Origin: Novosphingobium sp.
GTDB lineage: Bacteria > Pseudomonadota > Alphaproteobacteria > Sphingomonadales > Sphingomonadaceae
Assembly (NCBI RefSeq): GCF_027489515.1
Contig: NZ_JAIXZS010000036.1
Location: 1-40,443 of the forward strand
DNA length: 40,443 nt
Direction: 5' to 3'
Shown piece by piece: positions 32,152-40,443 of this stretch; position 1 is the stretch's first letter, and every line of letters begins with the position of its first letter. The notes under the pieces are model-generated. The model had not been told where the DNA came from. It did not search any database and saw only the letters and a list, made by a program, of their open reading frames with translations. Made by a program: the position numbers and the translations under genes.

Positions 32152-32912
32152 GTCTCGAGGTATACGAAGTCTCGCGCAAAAGATTCAAGGTGCGCGCCCC
32201 CATCAACAAAAATAGTCTGGCCGGTGACAGCACGCGCCCCGGCGAGGAACAGCACGGCTTCGGCGATCTCGTCCGGGCTTGCCAGCCGTTCGAGCGGCAT
32301 CAGCGCAGTGAGGCGCTGCCACTGCTCCTCGGTATAGTCCGGAGTCGGCAGGGTGAGCCCCGGCGCAACGGCATTGACGCGCACCCGCGGCGCGAGGCTG
32401 CGCGCCAGCGTCCGCACGGCAGCGTGGAGCGCCTGCTTGGACAGCGTGTAGCTCAGCTGATCGGGCACCGGATTGAGCACGCGTTGGTCGAGAATATGGA
32501 CCACCGCCGCATCACCTTCTGCGAGATCGGCGAGCGCGCGGGTGAGCAGCACAGGGGCGGCAAGGTTCACCGCGAGATGCTCGTCCAGCATGGCGGCCGT
32601 GACCGTTGCCACCGAATCCTCGCGGAACAGCGCCGCGCAGTTGACCAGCAATGTCGGCGCGCGACCGGCCAGCGCCATGGCCTCGGCAGGAAGATTCGCG
32701 ACGGCTTGCGGATCGGCGAGGTCTGCCGCCAGCGGATGCACCGCCGCGCCGAACTGCGCGAGTTCGTCTGCAAAGCTCTGGTCGAATGTTGCGGTGCTGT
32801 GCGCATGGAGCGCCATATCCCAGCCCGCATTCGCCAGTGCCCGGGCAATCGCCGCGCCGATGCGCCGCCAGCCGCCGGTGATCAGGGCAAGCGGGCGTGC
32901 CGCATCTGCCAT
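32148..32912 (-). CDS. FolM-like SDR (dihydromonapterin/dihydrofolate reductase type)
   Basis: This is a short-chain dehydrogenase of 254 residues. Its NADP site is TGGWRRIG (12-19), the T-G-x-x-x-R-I-G form seen in pteridine reductases and FolM rather than the generic TGxxxGIG. The catalytic pair is Y-x-x-x-K in [10 protein letters not shown], preceded by [12 protein letters not shown], a FolM-like loop, and it ends [11 protein letters not shown]. Neighbours FolB and MoaA are both pterin enzymes, which supports a pterin substrate. The ATG at 32912 is preferred over a TTG at 32918; both lie at the folB stop. Confidence 0.85.
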   Translation of the reverse strand: MADAARPLALITGGWRRIGAAIARALANAGWDMALHAHSTATFDQSFADELAQFGAAVHPLAADLADPQAVANLPAEAMALAGRAPTLLVNCAALFREDSVATVTAAMLDEHLAVNLAAPVLLTRALADLAEGDAAVVHILDQRVLNPVPDQLSYTLSKQALHAAVRTLARSLAPRVRVNAVAPGLTLPTPDYTEEQWQRLTALMPLERLASPDEIAEAVLFLAGARAVTGQTIFVDGGAHLESFARDFVYLET

Positions 32913-32914
32913 GC

Positions 32915-33307
32915 TCAATCGCGCCGATGCCGGGTAAGCGTCATGCCAATTTCCTCGCCGCGCTCACTGATCGCCAGTTTGACGATCTTCACCGTGACGC
33001 GCGTTACGCGCTTGTCCTGCAGGAACAGCGTCTCGCAGATGTGATCTGCCACCGATTCGATGAGCTGGAAATGGACACCCTTGGGCAGACCTTCGGTCGC
33101 CGCGTGCTTGAGGTCCATGTAGTTCTTGCTCGCCGTCAGCGGGCAATCGGGCGTGAAGTGATCCTGCGCGGTGAGCGCGGCGGAAATCGAGATGCGCAGC
33201 GGCTGCGGTCGGCCCGTTTCCTCCGAGTAGATCCCGGTGAGGACGTCGGTCTCGACGTTGGCGACTTCAAGGATAAGGCTGTCGTTCACGGCCCGCGCCT
33301 CTGGCAC
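32915..33307 (-). CDS. folB: Dihydroneopterin aldolase
   Basis: FolB cleaves or epimerises dihydroneopterin in folate synthesis. The 130-residue protein has the tunnelling-fold sequence ILEVANVETDVLTGIYSEETGRPQPLRISISAAL, with NYMDLKHAATEGLPKGVHFQLIESVADHIC bearing the conserved E of the active site and VTRVTVKIVKLAI at the end. First of the pterin genes; its TGA is immediately before the FolM-like start. folK and folP are not adjacent. Confidence 0.92.
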   Translation of the reverse strand: MPEARAVNDSLILEVANVETDVLTGIYSEETGRPQPLRISISAALTAQDHFTPDCPLTASKNYMDLKHAATEGLPKGVHFQLIESVADHICETLFLQDKRVTRVTVKIVKLAISERGEEIGMTLTRHRRD

Positions 33308-33349
33308 CGTGCCGCCGCCATGTCCAGTGCGGCAGTCCCCCAGATTTTC

Positions 33350-34243
33350 TTATGATCCGGGATTGGACCAGCGCGCGAAGATCGCGGTGGGCAGGATGCG
33401 GCCGTTCTCGCCATCCTCTCTGATGGCAAGGTCCCCATGCTCGACTGTGCCCGGCAGCCCCGCCAACGCCTCTGCCAGCAGCCCGCCGATAGCGAGCGAA
33501 GACATGCGCACGGCATAGACGGTGAGGAACAGGAACCGGCTCTCCGCGTCCAGAAGCCGCGCGCAATCGGCGATCAGCGCGGGCAGGTTTTCCTCGAGCC
33601 GCCAGACTTCCCCATCCGGCCCCCGCCCGAACTTGGGCGGATCGAGGATGATCCCGTCATAGCGCTTGCCCCGCCGCACTTCGCGCGCAGCAAACTTGGC
33701 CGCATCATCGACGATCCAGCGCACAGCCCTGTCTTCCAGCCCCGCGACCGCCGTGTTGGCCCGCGCCTGCGCCACTGCTTTCTTCGAGGCATCGACATGC
33801 GTGACCGGCCCGAAGCGCGAGAGCGCCATGGTGCCGACGCCGGTATAGCCGAACATGTTGAGCGTAGAGGCGTCCAAACGACTATCAAGCTGCTCGCCCA
33901 TCCAGTCCCACACCGGCGCCATGTCCGGAAAGAAGCCGAGGTGGCGGAAGGGGGTGCACTGCGCGGTGAAGCCGATGCCGCGCCAATCGAGCGGCCAGCC
34001 TTCACGCGGCACCGGCTCGGCATAAGTCCAACGCCCACCGCCGTCCTCATCCGAGCCAGGCACGAACTCGCCATGTGCATCCCACACCGCGCCGCGCGGT
34101 GCCCACAAGGCCTGCGGCTCGGGGCGGATGAAGCGGTAGGGGCCGTAGCGCTCCAGCTTGCGCCCATCGCCGCTGTCGATGAGGCCGAACTGGTCCCAGC
34201 CCGGCCCGATCATGAGCTTGGCCTGAAGATCGAGCTGGGCCAC
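33350..34243 (-). CDS. Class I SAM-dependent methyltransferase (RlmI/RlmK-like)
   Basis: The protein has 297 residues. Motif I is NMFGYTGVGTMALSRFGPVTHVDASKKAV and motif IV is DGIILDPPKFGRG, the DPPKF form typical of 23S rRNA C5 or N7 methyltransferases of the RlmI/RlmKL group. An N-terminal beta-rich domain (LIDSGDGRKLERYGPYRFIRPEPQALW) precedes them; no PUA domain is evident. The start is a GTG one base after the thrC stop (TGACGTG). The target is probably rRNA; inferred. Confidence 0.88.
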   Translation of the reverse strand: MAQLDLQAKLMIGPGWDQFGLIDSGDGRKLERYGPYRFIRPEPQALWAPRGAVWDAHGEFVPGSDEDGGGRWTYAEPVPREGWPLDWRGIGFTAQCTPFRHLGFFPDMAPVWDWMGEQLDSRLDASTLNMFGYTGVGTMALSRFGPVTHVDASKKAVAQARANTAVAGLEDRAVRWIVDDAAKFAAREVRRGKRYDGIILDPPKFGRGPDGEVWRLEENLPALIADCARLLDAESRFLFLTVYAVRMSSLAIGGLLAEALAGLPGTVEHGDLAIREDGENGRILPTAIFARWSNPGS

Positions 34244-34244
34244 G

Positions 34245-35651
34245 TCAGCCCTCTCGGGGTGTGGCGCGCTCGGCAATCCACGCCGCGACCGTGTCGTAAT
34301 CACCCGGCAGGCGCGTATAGGCCTCCTCGCGGTCGAACAAATCGCCCACGCGCGCTGGCAGCGCGGGCCGCACACCGGTCGCGCGCTCCACCGCATCGCC
34401 GAACTTGGCAGGATGTGCGGTCGCCAGCGTCACCACCGGCACGTCGGCGGGCAGACCCGTGGCGACGCGCGCGGCGTGGAGGCCGATCGCGGTGTGCGGA
34501 TCGAGCACTTCGCCGCAGGATTCGTAAGCCCAACGCATCGCCTTGGCCATTTCAGCCGCATCGGTGCGCGCGCTGCTGAACAGCGCGGCGGCATTCTCAC
34601 GCTGCGCGTTGGTGAGTTGCATCGCCTTGGTGCTCTCGAACCCGCGCATCTGCGCCATGATCGCCGAGCCATCGCGCCCGCCCGCATCATAGAGCAGGCG
34701 CTCGAAGTTCGAGGAGACCTGGATGTCCATCGACGGCGCCGCGGTCGGCGTCACCGTCCCTGCCGAATAGTCGCCGGAGGATAGCGCGCGGTGAAGGATG
34801 TCGTTGATGTTGGTCGCGACGATCAGCCGCTCGATGGGGAGCCCCATCTGCGCTGCGACATAGCCCGCAAACACATCACCGAAATTGCCTGTCGGCACGC
34901 TGAAGGCCACGCGGCGCTGCGGCGCGCCCAGCTGCAGTGCAGCGGCGAAGTAATAGACCACTTGGGCCATCAGCCGCGCCCAGTTGATCGAGTTGACCGC
35001 CGCAATGCCGAAGCGCTGGTTCATGCCCTGATCGTTGAACATGCGCTTCACCATCGCCTGCGCATCGTCAAAGCTGCCATCGATGGCGATGTTGTGGACG
35101 TTGGGCGCAAGCACCGTGGTCATCTGCCGCCGCTGCACATCGGAGACGCGGCCGTGCGGATGGAGCATGAAGATATCGACCTTGGCGCGCCCCGCCACGG
35201 CATCGATCGCGGCAGAGCCGGTATCGCCGGACGTTGCGCCGAATATGGTCAGGTGATCGTCGCGCCGGCTCAGGAACTCCTCGAACAGCAAGCCGAGCAG
35301 CTGCAGCGCCACGTCCTTGAACGCCAGCGTCGGGCCGTGGAACAGCTCGAGCAGCCACTGCCGCTCATCGAGCTGCACCAGCGGCGTGACGGCAGCGTGG
35401 GAAAACCGCCCATAGGCCTCGCGCGTCAGCTCCAGAAGGCGCTCCGGTGCGATGCAGTCGCCCACGAAGGGCTGCATCACCCTCGCCGCGAGTTCCGCAT
35501 AAGGCAGCCCCGCCATTGCGGCGATCTCTTCATGGGTAAAGGTCGGCCAGCGCTCGGGCACATAGAGCCCGCCATCCGAGGCGAGGCCGGCGAGGGTCAC
35601 GCCCTCGAAATCGAGCGAGGGCGCCTGGCCCCGGGTGCTGACGTACTTCAT
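34245..35651 (-). CDS. thrC: Threonine synthase
   Basis: ThrC converts O-phosphohomoserine to threonine with PLP. The 468-residue enzyme is of the longer class typical of proteobacteria. It starts MKYVSTRGQAPSLDFEGVTLAGLASDGGLYVPERWP. The PLP lysine is K112 in GPTLAFKDVALQ, and GATSGDTGSAAIDA binds the phosphate. It is on the same strand as SURF1, 147 bases downstream of it, with a REP-like palindrome between, and is coupled to the methyltransferase that follows. Confidence 0.98.
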   Translation of the reverse strand: MKYVSTRGQAPSLDFEGVTLAGLASDGGLYVPERWPTFTHEEIAAMAGLPYAELAARVMQPFVGDCIAPERLLELTREAYGRFSHAAVTPLVQLDERQWLLELFHGPTLAFKDVALQLLGLLFEEFLSRRDDHLTIFGATSGDTGSAAIDAVAGRAKVDIFMLHPHGRVSDVQRRQMTTVLAPNVHNIAIDGSFDDAQAMVKRMFNDQGMNQRFGIAAVNSINWARLMAQVVYYFAAALQLGAPQRRVAFSVPTGNFGDVFAGYVAAQMGLPIERLIVATNINDILHRALSSGDYSAGTVTPTAAPSMDIQVSSNFERLLYDAGGRDGSAIMAQMRGFESTKAMQLTNAQRENAAALFSSARTDAAEMAKAMRWAYESCGEVLDPHTAIGLHAARVATGLPADVPVVTLATAHPAKFGDAVERATGVRPALPARVGDLFDREEAYTRLPGDYDTVAAWIAERATPREG

Positions 35652-35755
35652 GGCGCTGCCGGTTAGCCGCAGGGGGCGCGGGGCGCAAGGATTTGGGGGC
35701 TTGTGCGCTGCGGATGCGGATTTGGCATCGGCCCAATAGCCCTAAACCGGACTCT

Positions 35756-35783
35756 CGTCATCCCCGCGAAGGCTGGGATGACG
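35756..35783. repeat. REP-like palindrome between SURF1 and thrC
   Basis: CGTCATCCC (35756-35764) pairs with GGGATGACG (35775-35783) around CGCGAAGGCT. The CGTCATCCCCGCGAAGG form is a familiar dispersed palindrome in alphaproteobacteria. Confidence 0.75.
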
Positions 35784-35798
35784 TGGGTAGATTGCGGT

Positions 35799-36419
35799 TC
35801 AGCCTCCCCGCAGCCGCTTCCGCAGCGCAATCGCATAGATCACCAGCGCGACCCCGGCGAAGAGGAACCACTGCACCGCATAGGCAAGGTGGTTGTTGGG
35901 GATGTCACGAGGATCAGGCTTGGCGTTGGCTTGGAGGCCCGCAAGCGGGGGATCGGCAACAAACCGTTGCCGATAGCATTTTGGGCAGCCGGCAATTGCG
36001 TCGGTCGGTCTGGGCGGGACGACCGTACCCAATACAGTGCCGCCCTTCCACTGAACTGGAACTGGTGCCTCGCTCCAGCCTATCACAACGGTTGCCTCGG
36101 GTTCGCCCTTCCCGGAATACGGAAAGCGGCAGTCAAACTGGTGTGCCCAACCGGACTGACCTTTGGCATTCCTCCCCGCAATCAGACTATCACTCGATTG
36201 CGATGTGCACTCGACCCGTATCCGGGAATAGTCATCAGGGCCGTCGATCAGCAGGTCATTCTTGAAGTCAGTAACACGAGAAGATTTGCTTGCCGCCTCG
36301 TACTGCGCGAGCATGGCTTCCTTCTCGCCCAGCCGCTCCAGCTGCCAGAAGCCGAGGCGGATCATCACCGCCACGGCAATCAGCACGATCAGCGTCGGCA
36401 CAATCGGAACGCGCTTCAC
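35799..36419 (-). CDS. SURF1-family cytochrome oxidase biogenesis protein
   Basis: SURF1 helps insert heme a into oxidase subunit I. The 206-residue protein has one N-terminal membrane helix (VPTLIVLIAVAVMIRLGFWQLERL) and the canonical C-terminal NNHLAYAVQWFLFAGVALVIYAI helix. The middle (about residues 35-160) is poorly SURF1-like, contains a GCPKC pair, and its DNA (36061-36300) is only about 56% GC by hand count. It starts with GTG in a GTGA overlap with the DUF983 stop. Identity rests on the two ends and the operon position. Confidence 0.88.
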   Translation of the reverse strand: MKRVPIVPTLIVLIAVAVMIRLGFWQLERLGEKEAMLAQYEAASKSSRVTDFKNDLLIDGPDDYSRIRVECTSQSSDSLIAGRNAKGQSGWAHQFDCRFPYSGKGEPEATVVIGWSEAPVPVQWKGGTVLGTVVPPRPTDAIAGCPKCYRQRFVADPPLAGLQANAKPDPRDIPNNHLAYAVQWFLFAGVALVIYAIALRKRLRGG

Positions 36420-36790
36420 ACCACAACTCCTGCAGCCCGCAGCCGCGCCACCAGCAAGGCCGCTTTCATCAACCGCATCCCGCCAATGATCACGCCGGGC
36501 ACCACCACCACGATCACCGCCAGCATCAGCCACAAGGGCGGCCGCACCAGATCATCGAGTTTCAAGGCCCCCGCGATCAGCAGGAAGGTGAGCGGCAGCA
36601 GCACGAAATAGAGCCCCCGCCCACGCGGTTCATAGTCGGCAAAGGCCAGCCCGCAGCCCCGGCAGGCAGGGGCAAAGCCCGCCGGCGCATCCCACAGCGT
36701 GCGCGCGGCGCAGCGGGGGCACAAACCAAAAAGGGCAGCGCGGGTAAGCCCGCCCTGCCCTTTCGTTTCCTGGTCGGTGCTGTCTGTCAC
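36416..36790 (-). CDS. DUF983 membrane protein
   Basis: The protein has 124 residues. A zinc-ribbon-like N-terminal part has CPRC and CRGC pairs (LFGLCPRCAARTLWDAPAGFAPACRGCGLAF), followed by two membrane helices (GLYFVLLPLTFLLIAGAL and WLMLAVIVVVVPGVIIGGM). DUF983 proteins regularly sit between oxidase subunit III and SURF1, with no proven function. The GTG at 36790 is chosen as it follows the ctaE stop by 10 bases; a GTG at 36817 would overlap ctaE. Confidence 0.85.
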   Translation of the reverse strand: MTDSTDQETKGQGGLTRAALFGLCPRCAARTLWDAPAGFAPACRGCGLAFADYEPRGRGLYFVLLPLTFLLIAGALKLDDLVRPPLWLMLAVIVVVVPGVIIGGMRLMKAALLVARLRAAGVVV

Positions 36791-36800
36791 CGGTGACCGA

Positions 36801-37622
36801 TCACTCGATCGGCGCACCCCAGCCGCCCCACACGTAGATGGCGACGAAGAGGAACAGCCACACCACGTCGACGAAGTGCCAGTACCATGCGGCCGCTTCG
36901 AAGCCGAAGTGCTGGCGCGGGGTGAAGTGGCCCTTGTAGGCGCGCGCCTGGCACACCGCGAGGAAGATGGTGCCGACGATCACGTGGAAGCCGTGGAACC
37001 CGGTCGCCATGTAGAAGGCCGAGCCATAGGTGTTCTCACCGAAGGGGAAAGGCGCGTGCATGTACTCGTAGGCCTGGATCGAGCTGAACAGCAGGCCGAG
37101 CGCGATCGTGGCCCACAGACCCTGCTTGAGGCCTTCACGGTTGCCGTGGATCAGTTCGTGGTGCGCCCAGGTCAGCGTGGTGCCCGAGCACAGCAGGATC
37201 AGCGTGTTGAGCAGCGGCAGATCGAACGGGTTCATTACCGCTTCGATGCCCTTGGGCGGCCACTTGCCGCCGACCACTTCGGCGAGCTGGTTGGGGAACA
37301 ACGAGAAATCGAAGAACGCCCAGAACCAGCCGACAAAGAACATCACTTCCGAAGCGATGAACAGGATCATGCCGTAGCGCTGGTGGAGCTGCACGACCGG
37401 GGTGTGATCACCGGCATGCGCTTCCTTGATCACGTTGCCCCACCACGAGAACATGGTGAGCGCGACGCCGAACACGCCGAGCCACAGGGCGATCTTGCCG
37501 CCAGCCATACCATGCATGGCGAAGACGCCGCCGCTGGTCATCGTGAGCGCCGAGAACGCGCCAACGATCGGCCAGATATCAGGCGGCAGAATGTGGTAAT
37601 CGTGGTTCTTCGTGCCGGCCAT
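36801..37622 (-). CDS. ctaE: Cytochrome c oxidase subunit III
   Basis: Subunit III of the aa3-type oxidase, 273 residues with seven membrane segments. Typical blocks are KNHDYHILPPDIWPIVGAFSALTM at the start, MILFIASEVMFFVGWFWAFF (with the conserved glutamate), HHELIHGNREGLKQGL and ATGFHGFHVIVGTIFLAVC near the end. It is separated from ctaG by 114 bases that contain a small hairpin. DUF983 and SURF1 follow in overlapping or close array. Confidence 0.98.
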   Translation of the reverse strand: MAGTKNHDYHILPPDIWPIVGAFSALTMTSGGVFAMHGMAGGKIALWLGVFGVALTMFSWWGNVIKEAHAGDHTPVVQLHQRYGMILFIASEVMFFVGWFWAFFDFSLFPNQLAEVVGGKWPPKGIEAVMNPFDLPLLNTLILLCSGTTLTWAHHELIHGNREGLKQGLWATIALGLLFSSIQAYEYMHAPFPFGENTYGSAFYMATGFHGFHVIVGTIFLAVCQARAYKGHFTPRQHFGFEAAAWYWHFVDVVWLFLFVAIYVWGGWGAPIE

Positions 37623-37662
37623 GTTCGTCTTCTAACCCCCGTCAGCTTGGGACTTGGCGAAA

Positions 37663-37679
37663 CGTGCCGCGAAGGCACG
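37663..37679 (-). promoter_or_regulatory. Short hairpin between ctaG and ctaE
   Basis: CGTGCC/GGCACG (37663-37668 and 37674-37679) forms a 6-bp stem with a 5-base loop in the 114-base spacer, followed on the minus strand by TTTCG. It could adjust relative expression of ctaG and ctaE. Confidence 0.3.
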
Positions 37680-37737
37680 ATTCAGCTTGTTTGCAAACGC
37701 CTTTATCGAGGCCGCGCGGTGCGGTCCAGAGGCTTTC

Positions 37738-38343
37738 CTACTTGTTTTTGGGAGCAGCCGGCGCGCTGCCGGTCGTACTGCCAGTCGTGCTGTCGGCCGC
37801 TTCCATGAAGGTGTAGGACAGCGTGATCTCGGGAACGTCCTTTGCGTTCGGATCGTTCAGCATATCGGGATCGACATAGTAGATCACCGGCATGCGCACT
37901 TCCTCGCCCGGCTCAAGCCGCTGCTCGTTGAAGCAGAAGCACTGGATCTTGTGGAAATAGGCACCGGTCTGCTCGGGCGTGACGTTGAAGATCGCGCGGC
38001 CGACGATGGGGCGAGTGGAGGTGTTCTTCGCGATGAAGAACGCCATCTTGCGCTCGCCGATATGCCCGTCCTGCGTCACCTGCTCGGGACGGAAGAGCCA
38101 GGGCATGCCGGACGCCACATTGCCATCAAACCGGATGGTGATGGGGCGCGCAGTGCCCTTCACCGCCGCCGCCTGCGCTGCTGTGGCGCGCTGAGTCGTG
38201 CCGCCAAAACCGGTCGCCTGGCAGAACATGCGGTAGAGCGGCACCGAGGCAAAACCGAGCCCGAGCATGGCGAGCGCGCCAAACGCGGCGATTGCGGCCA
38301 CCTTGCGATTGCGCCCACGGGCAGCATCGAGCGCCAGTGCCAT
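37738..38343 (-). CDS. ctaG: Cytochrome c oxidase assembly protein CtaG/Cox11
   Basis: CtaG delivers copper to the CuB site of subunit I. The 201-residue protein has an N-terminal membrane anchor (VAAIAAFGALAMLGLGFASVPLYRMFCQATGFGG, with the conserved cysteine C41) and the copper-binding motif C135-F-C137 in KIQCFCFNEQ within an Ig-like periplasmic domain, PVIYYVDPDM following. It overlaps the preceding small gene by one base (TGATG). Confidence 0.97.
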   Translation of the reverse strand: MALALDAARGRNRKVAAIAAFGALAMLGLGFASVPLYRMFCQATGFGGTTQRATAAQAAAVKGTARPITIRFDGNVASGMPWLFRPEQVTQDGHIGERKMAFFIAKNTSTRPIVGRAIFNVTPEQTGAYFHKIQCFCFNEQRLEPGEEVRMPVIYYVDPDMLNDPNAKDVPEITLSYTFMEAADSTTGSTTGSAPAAPKNK

Positions 38344-38543
38344 CAGGAATGCTCCGCCTGCTCCGCGCCTGCAGCCGCCGGATGCGGTGGCTTTGCGGCG
38401 ATCTTCACGATCGAGATCGCAAAGAACAGGATCACGAGAAAGCCAAGAATCAGCGCCATGACCTTGTTGCGCTCACGCTGGCGCGCGCGCAGCGCATCGG
38501 TTTCGGCAGCGGTAAGCGGGCGGTTGTCGGAAAGCTGGGTCAT
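38343..38543 (-). CDS. Small single-helix membrane protein (CoxF-like)
   Basis: The product has 66 residues: a charged N-terminus ([18 protein letters not shown]), one membrane helix ([22 protein letters not shown]) and a short proline/alanine tail. Small proteins of this shape sit between ctaB and ctaG in many alphaproteobacteria and are annotated as CoxF or assembly factors. The ATG overlaps the ctaB stop (ATGA) and its own stop overlaps ctaG (TGATG), so it is translationally locked into the operon. Confidence 0.85.
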   Translation of the reverse strand: MTQLSDNRPLTAAETDALRARQRERNKVMALILGFLVILFFAISIVKIAAKPPHPAAAGAEQAEHS

Positions 38544-39463
38544 GCTTGCAGGCCATAAAGTGTCGCGTAACGGTCGGCGACCAGCATCGCGAACAGGATG
38601 AAAAGGTAGAAGATCGAATAGGCGAACAGGCGCTTCTCCGGTTTCATGCCATCGCCGGGTGTGCTGGTGCGCAGCCCCACCTTGATCGACAGCCACAGGA
38701 ACATCCCGCTGAGCAGTAACGCGGACAGGCCGTAGACGAGACCCGTGCCGCCGATGAACCAGGGCGCCATCGAAAGCGGCAGCAGCACGGCGGCGTAAGC
38801 CAGAATTTGCCACCGCGTCGAGCGTTCGCCTGCCACGACCGGCATCATCGGGATGCCCGCCTTGGAGTAGTCGATCTGCACGAACAGGGCGAGTGCCCAG
38901 AAGTGCGGCGGGGTCCACATGAAGATGATGAGGAACAGAAGGACGGGCATCAGCGAGATGTGCCCGGTCACCGCGATCCAGCCGATCAGCGGCGGAAAGG
39001 CCCCTGCACCGCCGCCGATCACGATGTTCTGCGGCGTGCGCGGCTTGAGCCACACGGTGTAGAGATAGGCGTAGTAGAAGATCGAGAAGGCGAGGATACC
39101 CGCCGCGAGCCAGCTGATGGCAAGGCCCATCGTCATCACCGAGACGCCCGAGAGCGCAAAGCCGAAGTCGCGCGCCGAGGTCCGGTCCATCCGGCCGCCG
39201 GGAATCGGTCGCTGCGCGGTGCGCTTCATCACCGCATCGAGATCGGCTTCCCACCACTGGTTGAGCGCTGCCGCTCCGCCCGCGCCGACCGCGATGCACA
39301 GGATTGCGGTGAACGCGAGCACGGGGTGGATAGTGCCGGGCGCAGCCAGCATGCCGCAGACAGCGGTGAAGATGACGAGCCGCATCACGCCCGGCTTGGT
39401 CAGCGCGAAGAAGTCGCGCCAATCAGCGGGCATGATCAGGGCCTGGGGGTTCGCGGTGGTCAT
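38540..39463 (-). CDS. ctaB: Heme o synthase (protoheme IX farnesyltransferase)
   Basis: CtaB/Cox10 farnesylates heme b to heme o for the oxidase. The 307-residue membrane protein of the UbiA superfamily has about nine helices. The first prenyl-diphosphate site is in [24 protein letters not shown], and the second is around [11 protein letters not shown]. The start at 39463 ([27 protein letters not shown]) fits the family; a longer frame extends into the terminator region. It is separated from ctaD by a terminator. Confidence 0.96.
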   Translation of the reverse strand: MTTANPQALIMPADWRDFFALTKPGVMRLVIFTAVCGMLAAPGTIHPVLAFTAILCIAVGAGGAAALNQWWEADLDAVMKRTAQRPIPGGRMDRTSARDFGFALSGVSVMTMGLAISWLAAGILAFSIFYYAYLYTVWLKPRTPQNIVIGGGAGAFPPLIGWIAVTGHISLMPVLLFLIIFMWTPPHFWALALFVQIDYSKAGIPMMPVVAGERSTRWQILAYAAVLLPLSMAPWFIGGTGLVYGLSALLLSGMFLWLSIKVGLRTSTPGDGMKPEKRLFAYSIFYLFILFAMLVADRYATLYGLQA

Positions 39464-39581
39464 GATGCGCGGCCTATAGGCCCGGTTGACGCGCAGGGAA
39501 AGCGAAACGGTGCCGCGCTTTGGGGCTATGCGGTGTGTCGCTGGTGGACATGAGCGAAGCGCTGGGCCGCAGCCTTCCCGC

Positions 39582-39618
39582 CAAAGCAAAAGGGCCCCGG
39601 ATCGCTCCGGAGCCCCTC
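39582..39618 (-). terminator. Rho-independent terminator after ctaD
   Basis: On the minus strand GGGCTCCGGA (39615-39606) pairs with TCCGGGGCCC (39601-39592), with one T.G pair and a 4-base loop, then TTTTGCTTT. It probably uncouples much of ctaD expression from ctaB. Confidence 0.8.
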
Positions 39619-39642
39619 TGTTCTTTCAGACCGTCAGTCCGA

Positions 39643-40443
39643 TCAGTGCGCGTGCGCTTCCTCGATCACGGGGAGCGTCTCGAACTGGTGGAACGGCGGC
39701 GGGCTCGACAGCGTCCACTCGAGCGTGGTCGCGCCTTCACCCCAGTAGTTGCCGACGGCCTTCTTGCCGGCCAGCAGCGAGTAGGCGATGTTCACGAAGA
39801 AGATCACCATCGAGGCGGCCATCACGGTGTAGCCGTAGCTGGCGATCGTGTTCCAGTACTCGAACGCCGGGGCATAGTCCGGATAACGGCGCGGCATGCC
39901 CTGAACGCCCAGGAAGTGCATCGGGAAGAAAATCAGGTTCACGCCGATGAAGAACACCCAGAAGTGCAGGTGGCTCAGCAGCTCGCTGTGCATGCGGCCG
40001 CTCATCTTCGGGAACCAGTAGTAGAAGCCCGCGAAGAGCGAGGTCACCGCGCCCAGCGACAGCACGTAGTGGAAGTGCGCCACGACGTAGTAGGTGTCCT
40101 GCAGGTTGTCGTCGATGCCGCCGTTGGCGAGCACCACGCCGGTCACGCCGCCGACGGTGAAGAGGAAGATGAAGCCGATCGCCCAGACGAGCGGAGACTT
40201 GAACTCAAGGCTGCCGCCCCACATCGTCGCGATCCACGAGAAGATCTTGATGCCGGTGGGCACCGCGATGACCATGGTCGCGGCGGTGAAGTACATCTTC
40301 GTGTTCACGTCGAGGCCGGTGGTGTACATGTGGTGCGCCCACACGATGAAGCCCACCGCACCGATCGCGACCATCGCGTAGGCCATGCCGAGGTAGCCGA
40401 ACACCGGCTTCTTCGAGAACGTCGAGATGATCTGGCTGATGAT
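39643..40443 (-). CDS. ctaD: Cytochrome c oxidase subunit I (C-terminal part, cut by window edge)
   Basis: Only the last 266 codons are present; the frame stays open to base 40443 and the N-terminus lies beyond the window. The segment includes [37 protein letters not shown] with the CuB histidine pair and the K-channel threonine/lysine region, then [13 protein letters not shown] with the heme a3/heme a ligand histidines (AHFHY). The C-terminus is [19 protein letters not shown]. This is an aa3-type (A-type) heme-copper oxidase. The ctaB-ctaG-ctaE-SURF1 assembly genes follow. Confidence 0.98.
   Translation of the reverse strand: MISQIISTFSKKPVFGYLGMAYAMVAIGAVGFIVWAHHMYTTGLDVNTKMYFTAATMVIAVPTGIKIFSWIATMWGGSLEFKSPLVWAIGFIFLFTVGGVTGVVLANGGIDDNLQDTYYVVAHFHYVLSLGAVTSLFAGFYYWFPKMSGRMHSELLSHLHFWVFFIGVNLIFFPMHFLGVQGMPRRYPDYAPAFEYWNTIASYGYTVMAASMVIFFVNIAYSLLAGKKAVGNYWGEGATTLEWTLSSPPPFHQFETLPVIEEAHAH

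Noticed and set aside
1..40443. CRISPR array, tRNA, rRNA or prophage module
   Set aside because: I saw no regularly spaced repeats, no tRNA-like cloverleaf with a T-loop motif, no rRNA segment and no integrase, transposase or phage structural gene. The intergenic palindromes are single units, not arrays.

Overview
This is a GC-rich chromosomal window from an alphaproteobacterium. The gene content and order point to Sphingomonadales, most likely the Erythrobacteraceae/Novosphingobium side. That placement rests on four things: the ctaD-ctaB-ctaG-ctaE-DUF983-SURF1-thrC order, the mutY/dciA-DsbA-DsbA-smc block, a class-2 type GshA, and short palindromic intergenic repeats of the kind I associate with sphingomonad genomes. 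It is an inference from pattern recognition; no search was run. Almost all of the DNA is ordinary chromosomal housekeeping. I see no tRNA, rRNA, CRISPR array, transposase or prophage gene.

Layout. 1-760: a low-GC orphan gene with a HEPN-like R-N-x4-H motif, possibly cut by the window edge, followed by repeat-rich DNA. 761-4739 (minus): mutY, a Tat-exported serine hydrolase, nudC and a FrnE-like DsbA oxidoreductase, tightly packed. 4754-10517 (plus): a DciA-like DUF721 protein, two exported CPHC thioredoxin-fold proteins, and smc. 10514-13145: soxR diverges from a VOC-fold gene across a clear SoxR box; ubiA and rsmE follow. 13218-15233: gshA and two tandem antibiotic-biosynthesis-monooxygenase (ABM) paralogs. 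15344-18895 (minus): YfgM-like protein, BamB and an ICMT-like membrane methyltransferase. 19008-21072 (minus): an alpha/beta hydrolase and a glycosyltransferase. 21152-27172: selO, astD, a small lipoprotein, rarD, pyrC and ygfZ, in alternating orientations.

27165-29010 is the most structured non-coding stretch. A TetR gene and a GNAT gene are bracketed by two large palindromic elements. One has a 31-bp perfect outer stem enclosing two hairpins, a cloverleaf-like fold. The other is a near-palindrome of about 160 bp. Next come rpmA and rplU with a strong terminator, a divergent lipoprotein, and a pterin operon (folB, FolM-like reductase, moaA, moaD, moaE). The right end is a methyltransferase, thrC and the aa3-type cytochrome oxidase assembly/structural operon, which runs off the window within ctaD.

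Functional themes. The redox genes are soxR, three DsbA-fold proteins, gshA, nudC and selO. Genome maintenance is represented by mutY, dciA and smc. Envelope assembly is represented by bamB and yfgM, and respiration by cta, SURF1 and ubiA. Convergent gene pairs are packed unusually tightly: three of them share a 4-bp CTAG in which each strand reads a TAG stop. No complete new system is provable from the sequence. The best candidates for something undescribed are the structured palindromic elements around tetR/GNAT and the HEPN-like edge gene.
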